A DNA stretch of 8,005 nucleotides from Lentisphaeria bacterium. Its GTDB lineage: Bacteria; Verrucomicrobiota; Lentisphaeria; Oligosphaerales; Lenti-02. The position numbers and the translations under genes are program-made. The stretch covers positions 1-8,005 of the forward strand of contig JAGLDW010000953.1 of NCBI GenBank assembly GCA_023145395.1, written 5' to 3'. This document shows, piece by piece, positions 1-6,405 of this stretch; the stretch's first letter is position 1, and every line of letters begins with the position of its first letter. Below the pieces are notes generated by a model. That model saw only the letters and a program-made list of their open reading frames with translations. It was not told the DNA's origin and searched no databases.

Positions 1-32
1 CGAGGCAGGCCTCGGCCAAGCAAGAACCGAAT

Positions 33-39
33 GGAGAAG
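33..39 (+). promoter_or_regulatory. Shine-Dalgarno-like site selecting the ATG at 46
   Basis: GGAGAAG lies at 33-39. Its GGAG core ends 9 nt before the ATG at 46, a normal ribosome-binding distance. The in-frame ATG at 31 has no comparable purine-rich core ahead of it. Starting at 46 also gives a textbook signal peptide that begins MKHAFLK, whereas starting at 31 adds a short polar MEKIR extension. This supports 46 as the start, but 31 cannot be excluded. Confidence 0.5.
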
Positions 40-45
40 ATACGG

Positions 46-3000
46 ATGAAGCATGCCTTTCTGAAGCTCGCACTTTTCGCCTTTCTTTTCTTGGGCATTT
101 TGGGGCCGCATCCCGTGTTTGCCCAGGATGGGCTGCCGCTGGATTCCCTGCGCTTCTACGCACCCTTTGACGACCATGCCCGGGGCGTGCTGCTTCCCAT
201 GCGGGCGGGGATTGAAGCGAGCGAAGTTGCGGAGTTCGCAACGGGCAAGGTGGGACAAGCCGCCTCTGTCCCCGCTGGAAGCGGGCTCGATTTTGCTCCG
301 CTGATTCGTTTTTTGAGCCACGAAGAGGGCACTGTTGCCGTGTGGTTGAAGATCAACTGGGAACCCTCCGAAACGGCCACCCGACTGCTCATCGATCTCG
401 GCAGATTCGCATCGCTCCGACGCTGGCGGGAACAACAGTTTCTGACCTATTCCCTCTGGTATCACCACTTGGATGAGAAGCATGACTATAGCTGTACGTG
501 GTCGCTGGATGGCTGGGGAGCTGGGCAGTGGCGCCACGTGGCACTCACCTGGTCTTGGAAGGACAAACGACGTGTCCTCTTCGTGGACGGAGAACCCGTC
601 CGCACAAGCTCCATTAACCGGATCCCCAATATCATCACGTTATTTCGGATCGGGCCGGATGCGGAATTGGCGGACGAGCTCTACGCGTTCGACTGCGCCC
701 TGACCGCTGCCGAGGTGAAACAACTGCACGAGGCAGGTGTGCGCGGCCGTCCGGCCTGTCCCATTCAGGACATCCCCAAAGCGGCCGGTGCAAGCGCACG
801 AATCCCCGTTGGCGAGCGTGAACCGCCCCCCGCCTTCGTCAACTGGTCGTTTGACGGTGCCGAACAGCGTGACAATGGCCAGCGCGGTGAAATCACCATG
901 CACGGCTGGTGGCGCTGGCAATGTGGCGAAAGTCCCTACAAGCCCCCCGCGTCTCCCCATTGGCTCTACCGCAAGGTGCCGAATCAATCGCATTACGGCG
1001 AATCCTTTCCCGTGCTGGACAAGGAGCGTCAGTCAGTACCGGCATCCGATTCACGGGTGGGGAGCAAATCACTCGCCAAGATGCCCCAGTGGTGTGAGCG
1101 GGAGTTTGGCGTGCCCAAGACCTGGCGTGGCAGACGAATCATCCTGGCCCTAGACTCGCTGATCCATGAAAGCGCGATCTATCTCAACGGAGAACTGCTC
1201 GCGGCACTCCCTAAACTGAACTTGGGTGGAGACTATGACATCACCGACAAGCTGCGTTGGGATGTTCCCAACCGTCTCACCCTTTTCTCGTCGGGTGTCG
1301 ATGGTGATATTTCTCTGCGCAGCGTGCCTGTGACGGCGCAGATCCAGGATGCGTGGCTGGTGACATCCTGGCGTAGGAAAGAGGCCACGGTCCGCCTGGA
1401 GATGGACCTCGCCAAGGACGAAACCGTCCGAACCGTGGTCCGTATCTTCGATGGGGGGAAAAACGAGCCCGCGAAGCAGTTCGAAGGCATCGGGGAAATG
1501 TGTGTGGGGAGCACGAACCTATCTCTGTCCACTTCCTGGCCAGAGGCACAGCCGTGGTCGCCCAAGCACCCAAAACTCTACACCTACACCGTTACCGTAT
1601 ATGACCGCGACGATGTGATCCTGGACGAAACGCTACCCCAGCGCTTCGGCTTTCGTGAAATCTGGATGGCCGGTGGAGATTTCTACCTGAACGGAAAACC
1701 ATTCCATTTCATCGGGCACTCCAATGCCCATCTAACCGCCGCGTCCGAGATCGGGGATGCCGACTACGTCCGTTATTCCCTCGAGCAGTGGCGAAAGGCA
1801 GGCGTGAACACAGTGACTCCCTGGCAGGGAACAGCTCGTTTTCCGACGTTTCACCCTCTGCTGGATATTGCCGATGAGATGGGGATGGTCATGTTTCCGC
1901 TGACCGGGATTCCCACAGGCGAACATACGAGCCTCGCATCGCTGGGAACCGAACGGCGGAAGAAGTTGTACGCTCGCTACATTCGCCGCTACCGCCAGCA
2001 CCCCTCGGTATTGTGCTGGATGGTTGGCGTCGGCGCACACAATTTCGATTTCTGCCCCGGTGCCATGGATGGGCGATTCTCGCCGAAAATCGAGAAGGAG
2101 AAACCCCTGCGAGCGCTATGGGATTTCTGCCGCACTGTGGATGACACGCGTCCCTGTTTTGGGCTGAGCAGCGGCGATCTGGCACCAGTATGGACCTCGA
2201 TGGCCTACCAGGGATTCGGGGTTGAGTTGCAGGAGCGCGAAAACTGGCCTCTGCGCTGGGCGACGAAGCGGCACAAGCCCCTGATGCCTTGCGAGTTCAG
2301 CTTGCCCTACTACCGCGACTGGTTTGCCAGGGGCGTTGGCCGGACAAGCCGCTCCCACGTCAATCCGGCCGCTACCCGTTGCCTGGCCACCGAGTTCGGC
2401 GCCATGTTTCTCGGATCCAAAGCCTACGCGAACGAGACGCCGGACTACCTGAAAACCATCGGCAGCATTCCCGGTTCGCCCACGCGCTCCTGGGCCTACG
2501 AAAACGTCAAATCTTTGTTTGCGGACACGCTGAAAGCCTGGCGTGCCTATGGCATCTCGTTCGTGTACCATGCGGAGATTCCCTATTTCTTCACTGGCGA
2601 TGCCCCGACATTCCCCTTGGCGACGGATCACGATCCTCGCCGCAAGGTCGCCACTCCCGAGAGTCTTCGCAGTTCTCTGCAGGCCAGAGACGAACTCTCC
2701 GCCTTTGGGAAACGGGTGCGCGAGGCCACGGAACCCCTCATGGCTTTCATCGGTGGTCCCGGGGGACAGTTCACCCGGAAGAACCATGCATTCTGGGCCG
2801 GTGAGAATGTTGAAAAGGCACTGGTTGTGGTCAATGACACTGAGAAAGGCGCTGACATCACCGCCGAATGGACGCTTCAGACAGCCGATGGAGAAACCAT
2901 CGCCAAGGGAACGGTCTCCACGTCTGTCCCAGCGGGCCGACGGGATGTGAAGACCTGTGTCATCCGTTTTCAGGTGCCAAGCGTGGACCAACGGACGGAT

Positions 3001-4185
3001 TGCATCCTCTCCGTTTCGGCTCTGGCGAATGGCGTGACCAGAGTTGCCGTGCGCCCCTTTGCACTCACGGTGTTTCCCCGCCCTGCGCCTCCTGCGGAAC
3101 CTGCCCCGGCATTCTGCCTTTTCGACCCGGTCGGCGACACCCGTGAGGCCTTGCGAGTGCTGGGAGTTGCCTCTCGCGAACTGCCAGACCGCCTCGATTC
3201 GGCACACCTCCTGGTGATTGGGCGTCACGCGCTCGAACAGGACGAATATCGAACTCGGCTGAAAAAAGCTGGTTTCGACCAAGCGCTCCGGCAGGGCATG
3301 CGGGTGTTGATCTTCGAGCAGGGCGCTCCCGAGTGGGAAGGAACAGTCATGGGACTGCGGCTGAAACGCTTGTCCACACGCCGGACGTTCGTGCGTTGCC
3401 CCAAGCACCCGGTCCTGCAAGGTCTGGCAAATGCCGATTTCCATCATCTTCGCGGTGACAGCGATCTGATCGGCGCCTATGCGGAACCCGCGTCTCTGCC
3501 CAAAACCTACCCAACCTATTTCTGGCACTGGGGCAACGACAACATCGTCGCAACCTACGTGATCGAGAAGCCCCAGGTCGGGGCCGCGCGCGCATTGGTG
3601 GATTGCGGATTCGATTTGGCTGAATCCGCCTTGCTCGAAATCGCCGTGGGCGAAGGAATCATGATGTTCTGTCAGATCGATGTCACAAACCGTATCGGAA
3701 AGGATCCGGCGAGCACGGCGCTGGCTAGGAATCTGCTGCGCAATCTCAGCGCAGCCAAGCGGACTGCATCCGGTTCAAGCTACGAGGATCTCCTCGCTCG
3801 TAACCGTCCCAAACAGAACGTTGACGGCTACCTCAGCCCGGTCCCCAAGATCGGGGGCCTCCATGGTGGAAATGTGTTTTTCCGGAAGAAACTCCGTGTG
3901 CCTGCCTTCGACGCCACCTCCGCATCTCCCCTCTTTCTGCGTGTTCGGGACAAGAAGGGAGGTGCCTGGATCACCAGTCTGAGCGGTGCCAAGTTGAATA
4001 CGCCCTGGCAGCAGGCGAAACGGGCCCGCATCGAGACAGTCCTGCGTTTTGTGAATGGCGAACGTGTGGCGACAGGTCCAGAACTGGCCAGCTTCACAGA
4101 TCGTGACCGGCTCTACCCACACACCTGGAACAAGATCCCTGGCATGAGCTACGCGTTCGACCCCTACACCTACTATCGCTGGTAG
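46..4185 (+). CDS. Secreted LamG-containing glycoside hydrolase family 2-like protein
   Basis: Large exported protein, about 1379 residues from the ATG at 46 (1384 from 31). Residues 1-26 form a signal peptide: MKHAFLK, a hydrophobic core, and a likely cut after VFA before QDG. Residues ~31-230 look like a LamG/concanavalin-type lectin domain (GQWRHVALTW, LFVDGEPV, ending LTAAEVKQLHEAG). Residues ~263-430 resemble the GH2 sugar-binding jelly roll (WCEREFGVPKTWRGRR, AIYLNGE). Residues ~432-535 look like the GH2 Ig-like domain (WSPKHPKLYTYTVTV, then RFGFREIW). FYLNGKPFHFIGHSN leads into a TIM barrel, ~545-865. A likely nucleophile is E750 (PLMPCEF), but the acid/base NE motif is replaced (WMVGVG, residues 658-663). 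After the barrel come a beta domain (~905-1010), a Rossmann/glutamine-amidotransferase-like region (~1020-1235) and a beta-rich tail ending DPYTYYRW. It is far longer than an ordinary GH2 enzyme. Family and export are well supported; substrate and activity are unknown, and it could be a non-catalytic glycan-binding relative. Confidence 0.9.
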   Translation: MKHAFLKLALFAFLFLGILGPHPVFAQDGLPLDSLRFYAPFDDHARGVLLPMRAGIEASEVAEFATGKVGQAASVPAGSGLDFAPLIRFLSHEEGTVAVWLKINWEPSETATRLLIDLGRFASLRRWREQQFLTYSLWYHHLDEKHDYSCTWSLDGWGAGQWRHVALTWSWKDKRRVLFVDGEPVRTSSINRIPNIITLFRIGPDAELADELYAFDCALTAAEVKQLHEAGVRGRPACPIQDIPKAAGASARIPVGEREPPPAFVNWSFDGAEQRDNGQRGEITMHGWWRWQCGESPYKPPASPHWLYRKVPNQSHYGESFPVLDKERQSVPASDSRVGSKSLAKMPQWCEREFGVPKTWRGRRIILALDSLIHESAIYLNGELLAALPKLNLGGDYDITDKLRWDVPNRLTLFSSGVDGDISLRSVPVTAQIQDAWLVTSWRRKEATVRLEMDLAKDETVRTVVRIFDGGKNEPAKQFEGIGEMCVGSTNLSLSTSWPEAQPWSPKHPKLYTYTVTVYDRDDVILDETLPQRFGFREIWMAGGDFYLNGKPFHFIGHSNAHLTAASEIGDADYVRYSLEQWRKAGVNTVTPWQGTARFPTFHPLLDIADEMGMVMFPLTGIPTGEHTSLASLGTERRKKLYARYIRRYRQHPSVLCWMVGVGAHNFDFCPGAMDGRFSPKIEKEKPLRALWDFCRTVDDTRPCFGLSSGDLAPVWTSMAYQGFGVELQERENWPLRWATKRHKPLMPCEFSLPYYRDWFARGVGRTSRSHVNPAATRCLATEFGAMFLGSKAYANETPDYLKTIGSIPGSPTRSWAYENVKSLFADTLKAWRAYGISFVYHAEIPYFFTGDAPTFPLATDHDPRRKVATPESLRSSLQARDELSAFGKRVREATEPLMAFIGGPGGQFTRKNHAFWAGENVEKALVVVNDTEKGADITAEWTLQTADGETIAKGTVSTSVPAGRRDVKTCVIRFQVPSVDQRTDCILSVSALANGVTRVAVRPFALTVFPRPAPPAEPAPAFCLFDPVGDTREALRVLGVASRELPDRLDSAHLLVIGRHALEQDEYRTRLKKAGFDQALRQGMRVLIFEQGAPEWEGTVMGLRLKRLSTRRTFVRCPKHPVLQGLANADFHHLRGDSDLIGAYAEPASLPKTYPTYFWHWGNDNIVATYVIEKPQVGAARALVDCGFDLAESALLEIAVGEGIMMFCQIDVTNRIGKDPASTALARNLLRNLSAAKRTASGSSYEDLLARNRPKQNVDGYLSPVPKIGGLHGGNVFFRKKLRVPAFDATSASPLFLRVRDKKGGAWITSLSGAKLNTPWQQAKRARIETVLRFVNGERVATGPELASFTDRDRLYPHTWNKIPGMSYAFDPYTYYRW

Positions 4186-4204
4186 GAACGCCCGCTCGGT
4201 GTGC

Positions 4205-4268
4205 GGGACGTCCCCGGACCGCGAGCATGTCCCCCGTCGCCCTCGGTCCCGGAGGTCCCGAGCCACTG
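4205..4268. repeat. Intergenic palindromic direct repeat, copy 1
   Basis: A 64-bp unit beginning GGGACGTCCCCGGACC and ending GTCCCGAGCCACTG, repeated at 4292-4354 with a single base difference (CCCC here, CCC there). The unit opens with the perfect palindrome GGGACGTCCC. Its two halves form an imperfect inverted repeat: the reverse complement of the right half, GGGACCTCCGGGACCGAG, aligns with the left half, GGGACGTCCCCGGACCGCGAG. It could therefore fold into a hairpin around a loop near 4226-4240. It sits between the converging ends of the GH2-like and YtcJ-like genes. It may act as a REP-like element or a terminator/3'-end stabiliser; no T-run follows, so a classical terminator is not shown. 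Confidence 0.8.
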
Positions 4269-4291
4269 TCCGGGTGGTGCGCTGGTGGTGG

Positions 4292-4354
4292 GGGACGTCC
4301 CGGACCGCGAGCATGTCCCCCGTCGCCCTCGGTCCCGGAGGTCCCGAGCCACTG
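4292..4354. repeat. Intergenic palindromic direct repeat, copy 2
   Basis: A 63-bp second copy in the same orientation, separated from copy 1 by 23 bp (4269-4291, rich in GGTGG). It matches copy 1 throughout except for one missing C. The near-identity of two neighbouring non-coding copies suggests recent duplication or an actively maintained repeat. Nothing else recognisable lies in the rest of this 194-bp gap. Reading frames run open through the repeats on both strands, but only because the GC-rich unit lacks stop codons. Confidence 0.8.
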
Positions 4355-4379
4355 AGGGCTGGCACACCCACACACCTCC

Positions 4380-5972
4380 CTACGTCCCACTGTGTTCGCT
4401 TCTGACCACGCGTCCTGCGACGATCACGGTTTGCACCTGGGTCTGTGCAAGTTCGGCGGGTGAGCAAGCGAGCACATTGCGATCGACGATGGTGAGATCC
4501 GCGAGCTTTCCGGATTCCACGGAGCCAATGTCAGCATCCAGGTCCAGCACCTTTGCGGCGGTTCGCGTGTAGAGCGCTAATGCCTCCCGAGCTGTCAAGC
4601 CCTCCTCGGGACCAAGCACACTGCCTGCGAGCGTTTGTCGATCCATGGCTGTAGCCATGCCCCGAAACGGATTCCAATGCACGATTGGCGCATCCGAACC
4701 ACCACCGAGCACCACCCCGGAATCCAAGCACGTCCGGAGCGGCAGGAACTTGGCGGCACGCACATTCCCCACAAAGTCTTTCACGGTCTCGCCCCAGGCC
4801 CGCAGAAATCCCGGCTGCACAGCCATTCCGACTCCGGATTCCGCAAGGCTTTGCAGTGAACTTGGAACGGGGAAATAGGCGTGGATGACATGACTTCTGC
4901 CGATAGCGCCAGATGGGGGACTCTCCGCCAGCACTTGAGCCACCTCGACCAATCCCCGGTCGCCTGTGACGTGAACGGCCATGGGCCAGCCTCTCGACCG
5001 GAACTGCTCGACCCGTTTCCTGAAGTCTGGCAAGGAAAGTCTCGTCATCCCGACGTTGTCCGGTTCCCCGCAGTAGGGTTCGAACATGCAGGCTGTGCGG
5101 TGCATGATAAAGCTGTCATAGAACTGTTTGGCTGGCCCCATCCGCAAGCAGGTTCCCACCGGGCCGTAGGCAGGAATGCCATTCGCCAGATCAGGTTGCT
5201 CAAGATGTTGGGTTGCCGGTAGCACGACCACCCGGGTGTCTAGTTTGCCGGCCTGGTTCAGGGCAATGTAGGCGGTGATCGCGTCCTGCGTCGGGTGCGG
5301 ATCGGCCACGGTTGTCACCCCGTACCTTGCGAACTCCGCAGAGGAAGCCTGAAGCGCCGTTTCCATGGACCAGTCCAGTGGCGAACCCGGGATGTTGACG
5401 ACTCCCATGGCCGACGAGAAGAAGAGGCCGGGAACTTCGCCCGTGCGAAGGTCTTCCGGAAGGAATGGCGCGGCCGCAGGGGGCGTCTCCTGCACACAGT
5501 GTTCGAGGACATAGGAGTTGACGATCCGCTTGTGGACGTCGGATATGACAATTGGACGATCCTTTGCAACGCGATCCAAATCCGAGGCGCAGATCTGGCG
5601 GCCCTCGGCAAAATGCGCGGCGCGAAAACAGTCGCCTTGACCATGAATTGGTGCTCCATCCGGAAGATAGTCTCCCCTTGCCTGGAGACGGGAGAGGATT
5701 TCCTCGATGGAGGTGCAGTCGTACAGCAGAGCGGTGCTTGCCGCGAGACGTCCAACACGGCTGAAGTGCGCGTGTGTGTCGATCAGACCGGGAAGCACCG
5801 TGACTCCCTCCAAGTCAACCACCTCCGCACACGGACCGGCATGGGCCAGAACCTCTTCAACCGAGCCCACGGCCGTGATGCGGTCTCCGCAGATCGCCAC
5901 AGCCTGCGCCACGCAGTCATGATCGTCCATTGTGACGATTCGACCGTTCTTGAGTACGAGTGTCTTGGTCAC
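4380..5972 (-). CDS. YtcJ-like metal-dependent amidohydrolase
   Basis: A 530-residue protein of the amidohydrolase superfamily, YtcJ/amidohydrolase-3 branch, predicted to hydrolyse C-N or related bonds with divalent metal in the cytoplasm (no signal peptide seen). It begins with the usual beta strand (LVLKNGRIVTMD) and then shows PGLIDTHAHF (H67, H69), a K-x-F-x-D segment in GPAKQFYDSF (K282, the likely bridging lysine), HVTGDRG (H334), HVIHAY (H364) and GGGSDAPI (D427). It closes with the family tail (REALALYTRTAAKVL, SGKLADLTIVD). All expected metal ligands appear present, and the length is typical of the family. The start codon is GTG: an in-frame TAG lies three codons upstream and the next ATG would cut off the conserved first strand. 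The upstream GGTAG is only a weak ribosome site. The gene converges on the GH2-like gene and diverges from the second amidohydrolase. Substrate cannot be read from sequence. Confidence 0.92.
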   Translation of the reverse strand: MTKTLVLKNGRIVTMDDHDCVAQAVAICGDRITAVGSVEEVLAHAGPCAEVVDLEGVTVLPGLIDTHAHFSRVGRLAASTALLYDCTSIEEILSRLQARGDYLPDGAPIHGQGDCFRAAHFAEGRQICASDLDRVAKDRPIVISDVHKRIVNSYVLEHCVQETPPAAAPFLPEDLRTGEVPGLFFSSAMGVVNIPGSPLDWSMETALQASSAEFARYGVTTVADPHPTQDAITAYIALNQAGKLDTRVVVLPATQHLEQPDLANGIPAYGPVGTCLRMGPAKQFYDSFIMHRTACMFEPYCGEPDNVGMTRLSLPDFRKRVEQFRSRGWPMAVHVTGDRGLVEVAQVLAESPPSGAIGRSHVIHAYFPVPSSLQSLAESGVGMAVQPGFLRAWGETVKDFVGNVRAAKFLPLRTCLDSGVVLGGGSDAPIVHWNPFRGMATAMDRQTLAGSVLGPEEGLTAREALALYTRTAAKVLDLDADIGSVESGKLADLTIVDRNVLACSPAELAQTQVQTVIVAGRVVRSEHSGT

Positions 5973-6007
5973 TGTAAACTACCATATGGAACAAGAACGC
6001 GGAACAG

Positions 6008-6143
6008 TTTCACCACGAAGACACGGAGGACACGAAGCTCAGGCAGAAGAAGAGCAAGGAGAACCACGAAAAGCACAAGAACTTACATTTTGAGTTTCAG
6101 CTTCCTTTTCCGATTCTGCTTTCTCTGTGCTCTCTGTGGTGGG
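6008..6143. repeat. ACCACGAAG/ACCACAGAG-type interrupted inverted repeat
   Basis: The left part contains CACCACGAAGACACGGAG (from 6011) and a second related unit, ACCACGAAAAGCACAAG (from 6063). The right part, read on the minus strand from 6142, begins CACCACAGAGAGCACAGAG. The three units share an ACCAC-purine-CAC-purine pattern, two pointing right and one pointing left, giving a long imperfect palindrome with an AT-rich centre near 6085-6095. From memory, such repeats recur between genes in many planctomycete, verrucomicrobial and related genomes and generate spurious basic ORFs. Their function is not known to me. Confidence 0.65.
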
Positions 6144-6150
6144 ATTCCTG

Positions 6151-6202
6151 GACTCGTCCTAGCCCTCGTCGAGTCTTCTCAGCCGCCGCCGGGCAGGACG
6201 AG
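6151..6202. repeat. Overlapping alternative hairpins
   Basis: GACTCG at 6151-6156 pairs perfectly with CGAGTC at 6170-6175 (13-nt loop). CTCGTCCT at 6153-6160 pairs perfectly with AGGACGAG at 6195-6202 (34-nt loop). The two stems share bases and exclude each other. No T-run follows either one. They may be part of the surrounding repeat material or an RNA switch in a leader; the sequence alone does not decide. Confidence 0.35.
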
Positions 6203-6253
6203 CTGGATCACACCGGCGTTAATGCCTTCGGTCTACATCTGCCCCGTCAACAC

Positions 6254-6270
6254 CAAGTTGCAAGTTGCAG
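6254..6270. repeat. Short 7-bp tandem repeat
   Basis: CAAGTTGCAAGTTGCAG contains two full copies of CAAGTTG and the start of a third. Short arrays of this kind are prone to copy-number change. It lies about 135 bp before the plus-strand amidohydrolase start, outside any credible gene. Confidence 0.5.
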
Positions 6271-6313
6271 GGATACTACGTGAGTGCTGTTGGAGTCCTT
6301 TCTTGTTCTCATA

Positions 6314-6334
6314 CAAAGCCGCAAAGACATAAAG
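6314..6334. repeat. CAAAG-rich intergenic repeat fragment
   Basis: CAAAGCCGCAAAGACATAAAG at 6314-6334 holds three loosely periodic (A/C)AAAG units. It resembles the GCAAAGACGCAAAGG type of intergenic repeat that I associate with the ACCACGAAG type, but only a fragment is present and the assignment is tentative. Confidence 0.35.
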
Positions 6335-6393
6335 GAATGCTCTATTACTCCGTGATGGCAGATAGCGGTCTCCAGTCACCACAGATGAAAACA

Positions 6394-6397
6394 GAGG
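6394..6397 (+). promoter_or_regulatory. Shine-Dalgarno site for the ATG at 6406
   Basis: GAGG at 6394-6397 (within CAGAGGATGG) ends 8 nt before the ATG at 6406. The frame is open back to 6265, but upstream codons come from intergenic repeat sequence and the conserved amidohydrolase strand (HIALINGRVVDGTG) begins just after this ATG. The in-frame ATG at 6385 is a less likely alternative. Confidence 0.65.
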
Positions 6398-6405
6398 ATG
6401 GGCTG

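Larger units (their letters stand above)
5985..6313. repeat. Interval bounded by a 13/14-bp inverted repeat (possible MITE-like unit)
   Basis: The plus strand reads TATGGAACAAGAA at 5985-5997 and TTCTTGTTCTCATA at 6300-6313. The second is the reverse complement of the first apart from one extra base, with a perfect 9-bp core (TTCTTGTTC). The pair encloses about 329 bp containing the other intergenic repeats, and CA flanks each outer side. This could be the terminal repeat of a small non-autonomous element, or a shared outward-facing regulatory motif for the two flanking genes. A 9-bp core alone could arise by chance in this gap; the adjoining CATA/TATG makes chance less likely. Confidence 0.35.
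5973..6405. other. Repeat-rich divergent intergenic region
   Basis: These 433 bp separate two divergently transcribed amidohydrolase genes and should hold both promoters. I see no credible gene: open frames here encode low-complexity, basic sequence derived from repeats. The stretch holds an interrupted inverted repeat (6008-6143), alternative hairpins (6151-6202), a 7-bp tandem repeat (6254-6270), a CAAAG-rich repeat (6314-6334) and an inverted pair enclosing most of it (5985-5997 and 6300-6313). An imperfect palindrome, GTGATGG at 6352-6358 with CCAGTCAC at 6372-6379, lies shortly before the plus-strand start and could be an operator. No convincing -35/-10 pair was found; TTGTTC near 6304 with CATAAA near 6328 is too weak to call. 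Confidence 0.7.

Noticed and set aside
1..14. Short inverted repeat CGAGGCAGGCCTCG at the window start
   Set aside because: A 5-6 bp stem at the window edge could be the end of an unseen upstream gene or chance; no context is available to interpret it.
2116..3528. A long open frame (470 codons) antisense to the GH2-like gene
   Set aside because: It lies wholly opposite a gene with strong domain evidence, its translation shows no recognisable domain and is rich in Arg, Gly and His as expected from the complement of GC-rich coding DNA.
4205..4354. Possible CRISPR array
   Set aside because: Only two 63-64 bp units with a 23-bp spacer, each self-complementary, with no cas genes nearby; this is a duplicated palindromic repeat.
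3775..4467. A 230-codon minus-strand frame spanning the 64-bp repeats
   Set aside because: It stays open because the repeat unit lacks stops and because it is antisense to the GH2-like gene end. The repeated peptide just mirrors the DNA repeat.
5295..6332. A 345-codon plus-strand frame overlapping the YtcJ-like gene and running into the intergenic repeats
   Set aside because: Most of it is antisense to a gene with intact catalytic motifs; its end is the basic, low-complexity translation of the ACCACGAAG repeat.
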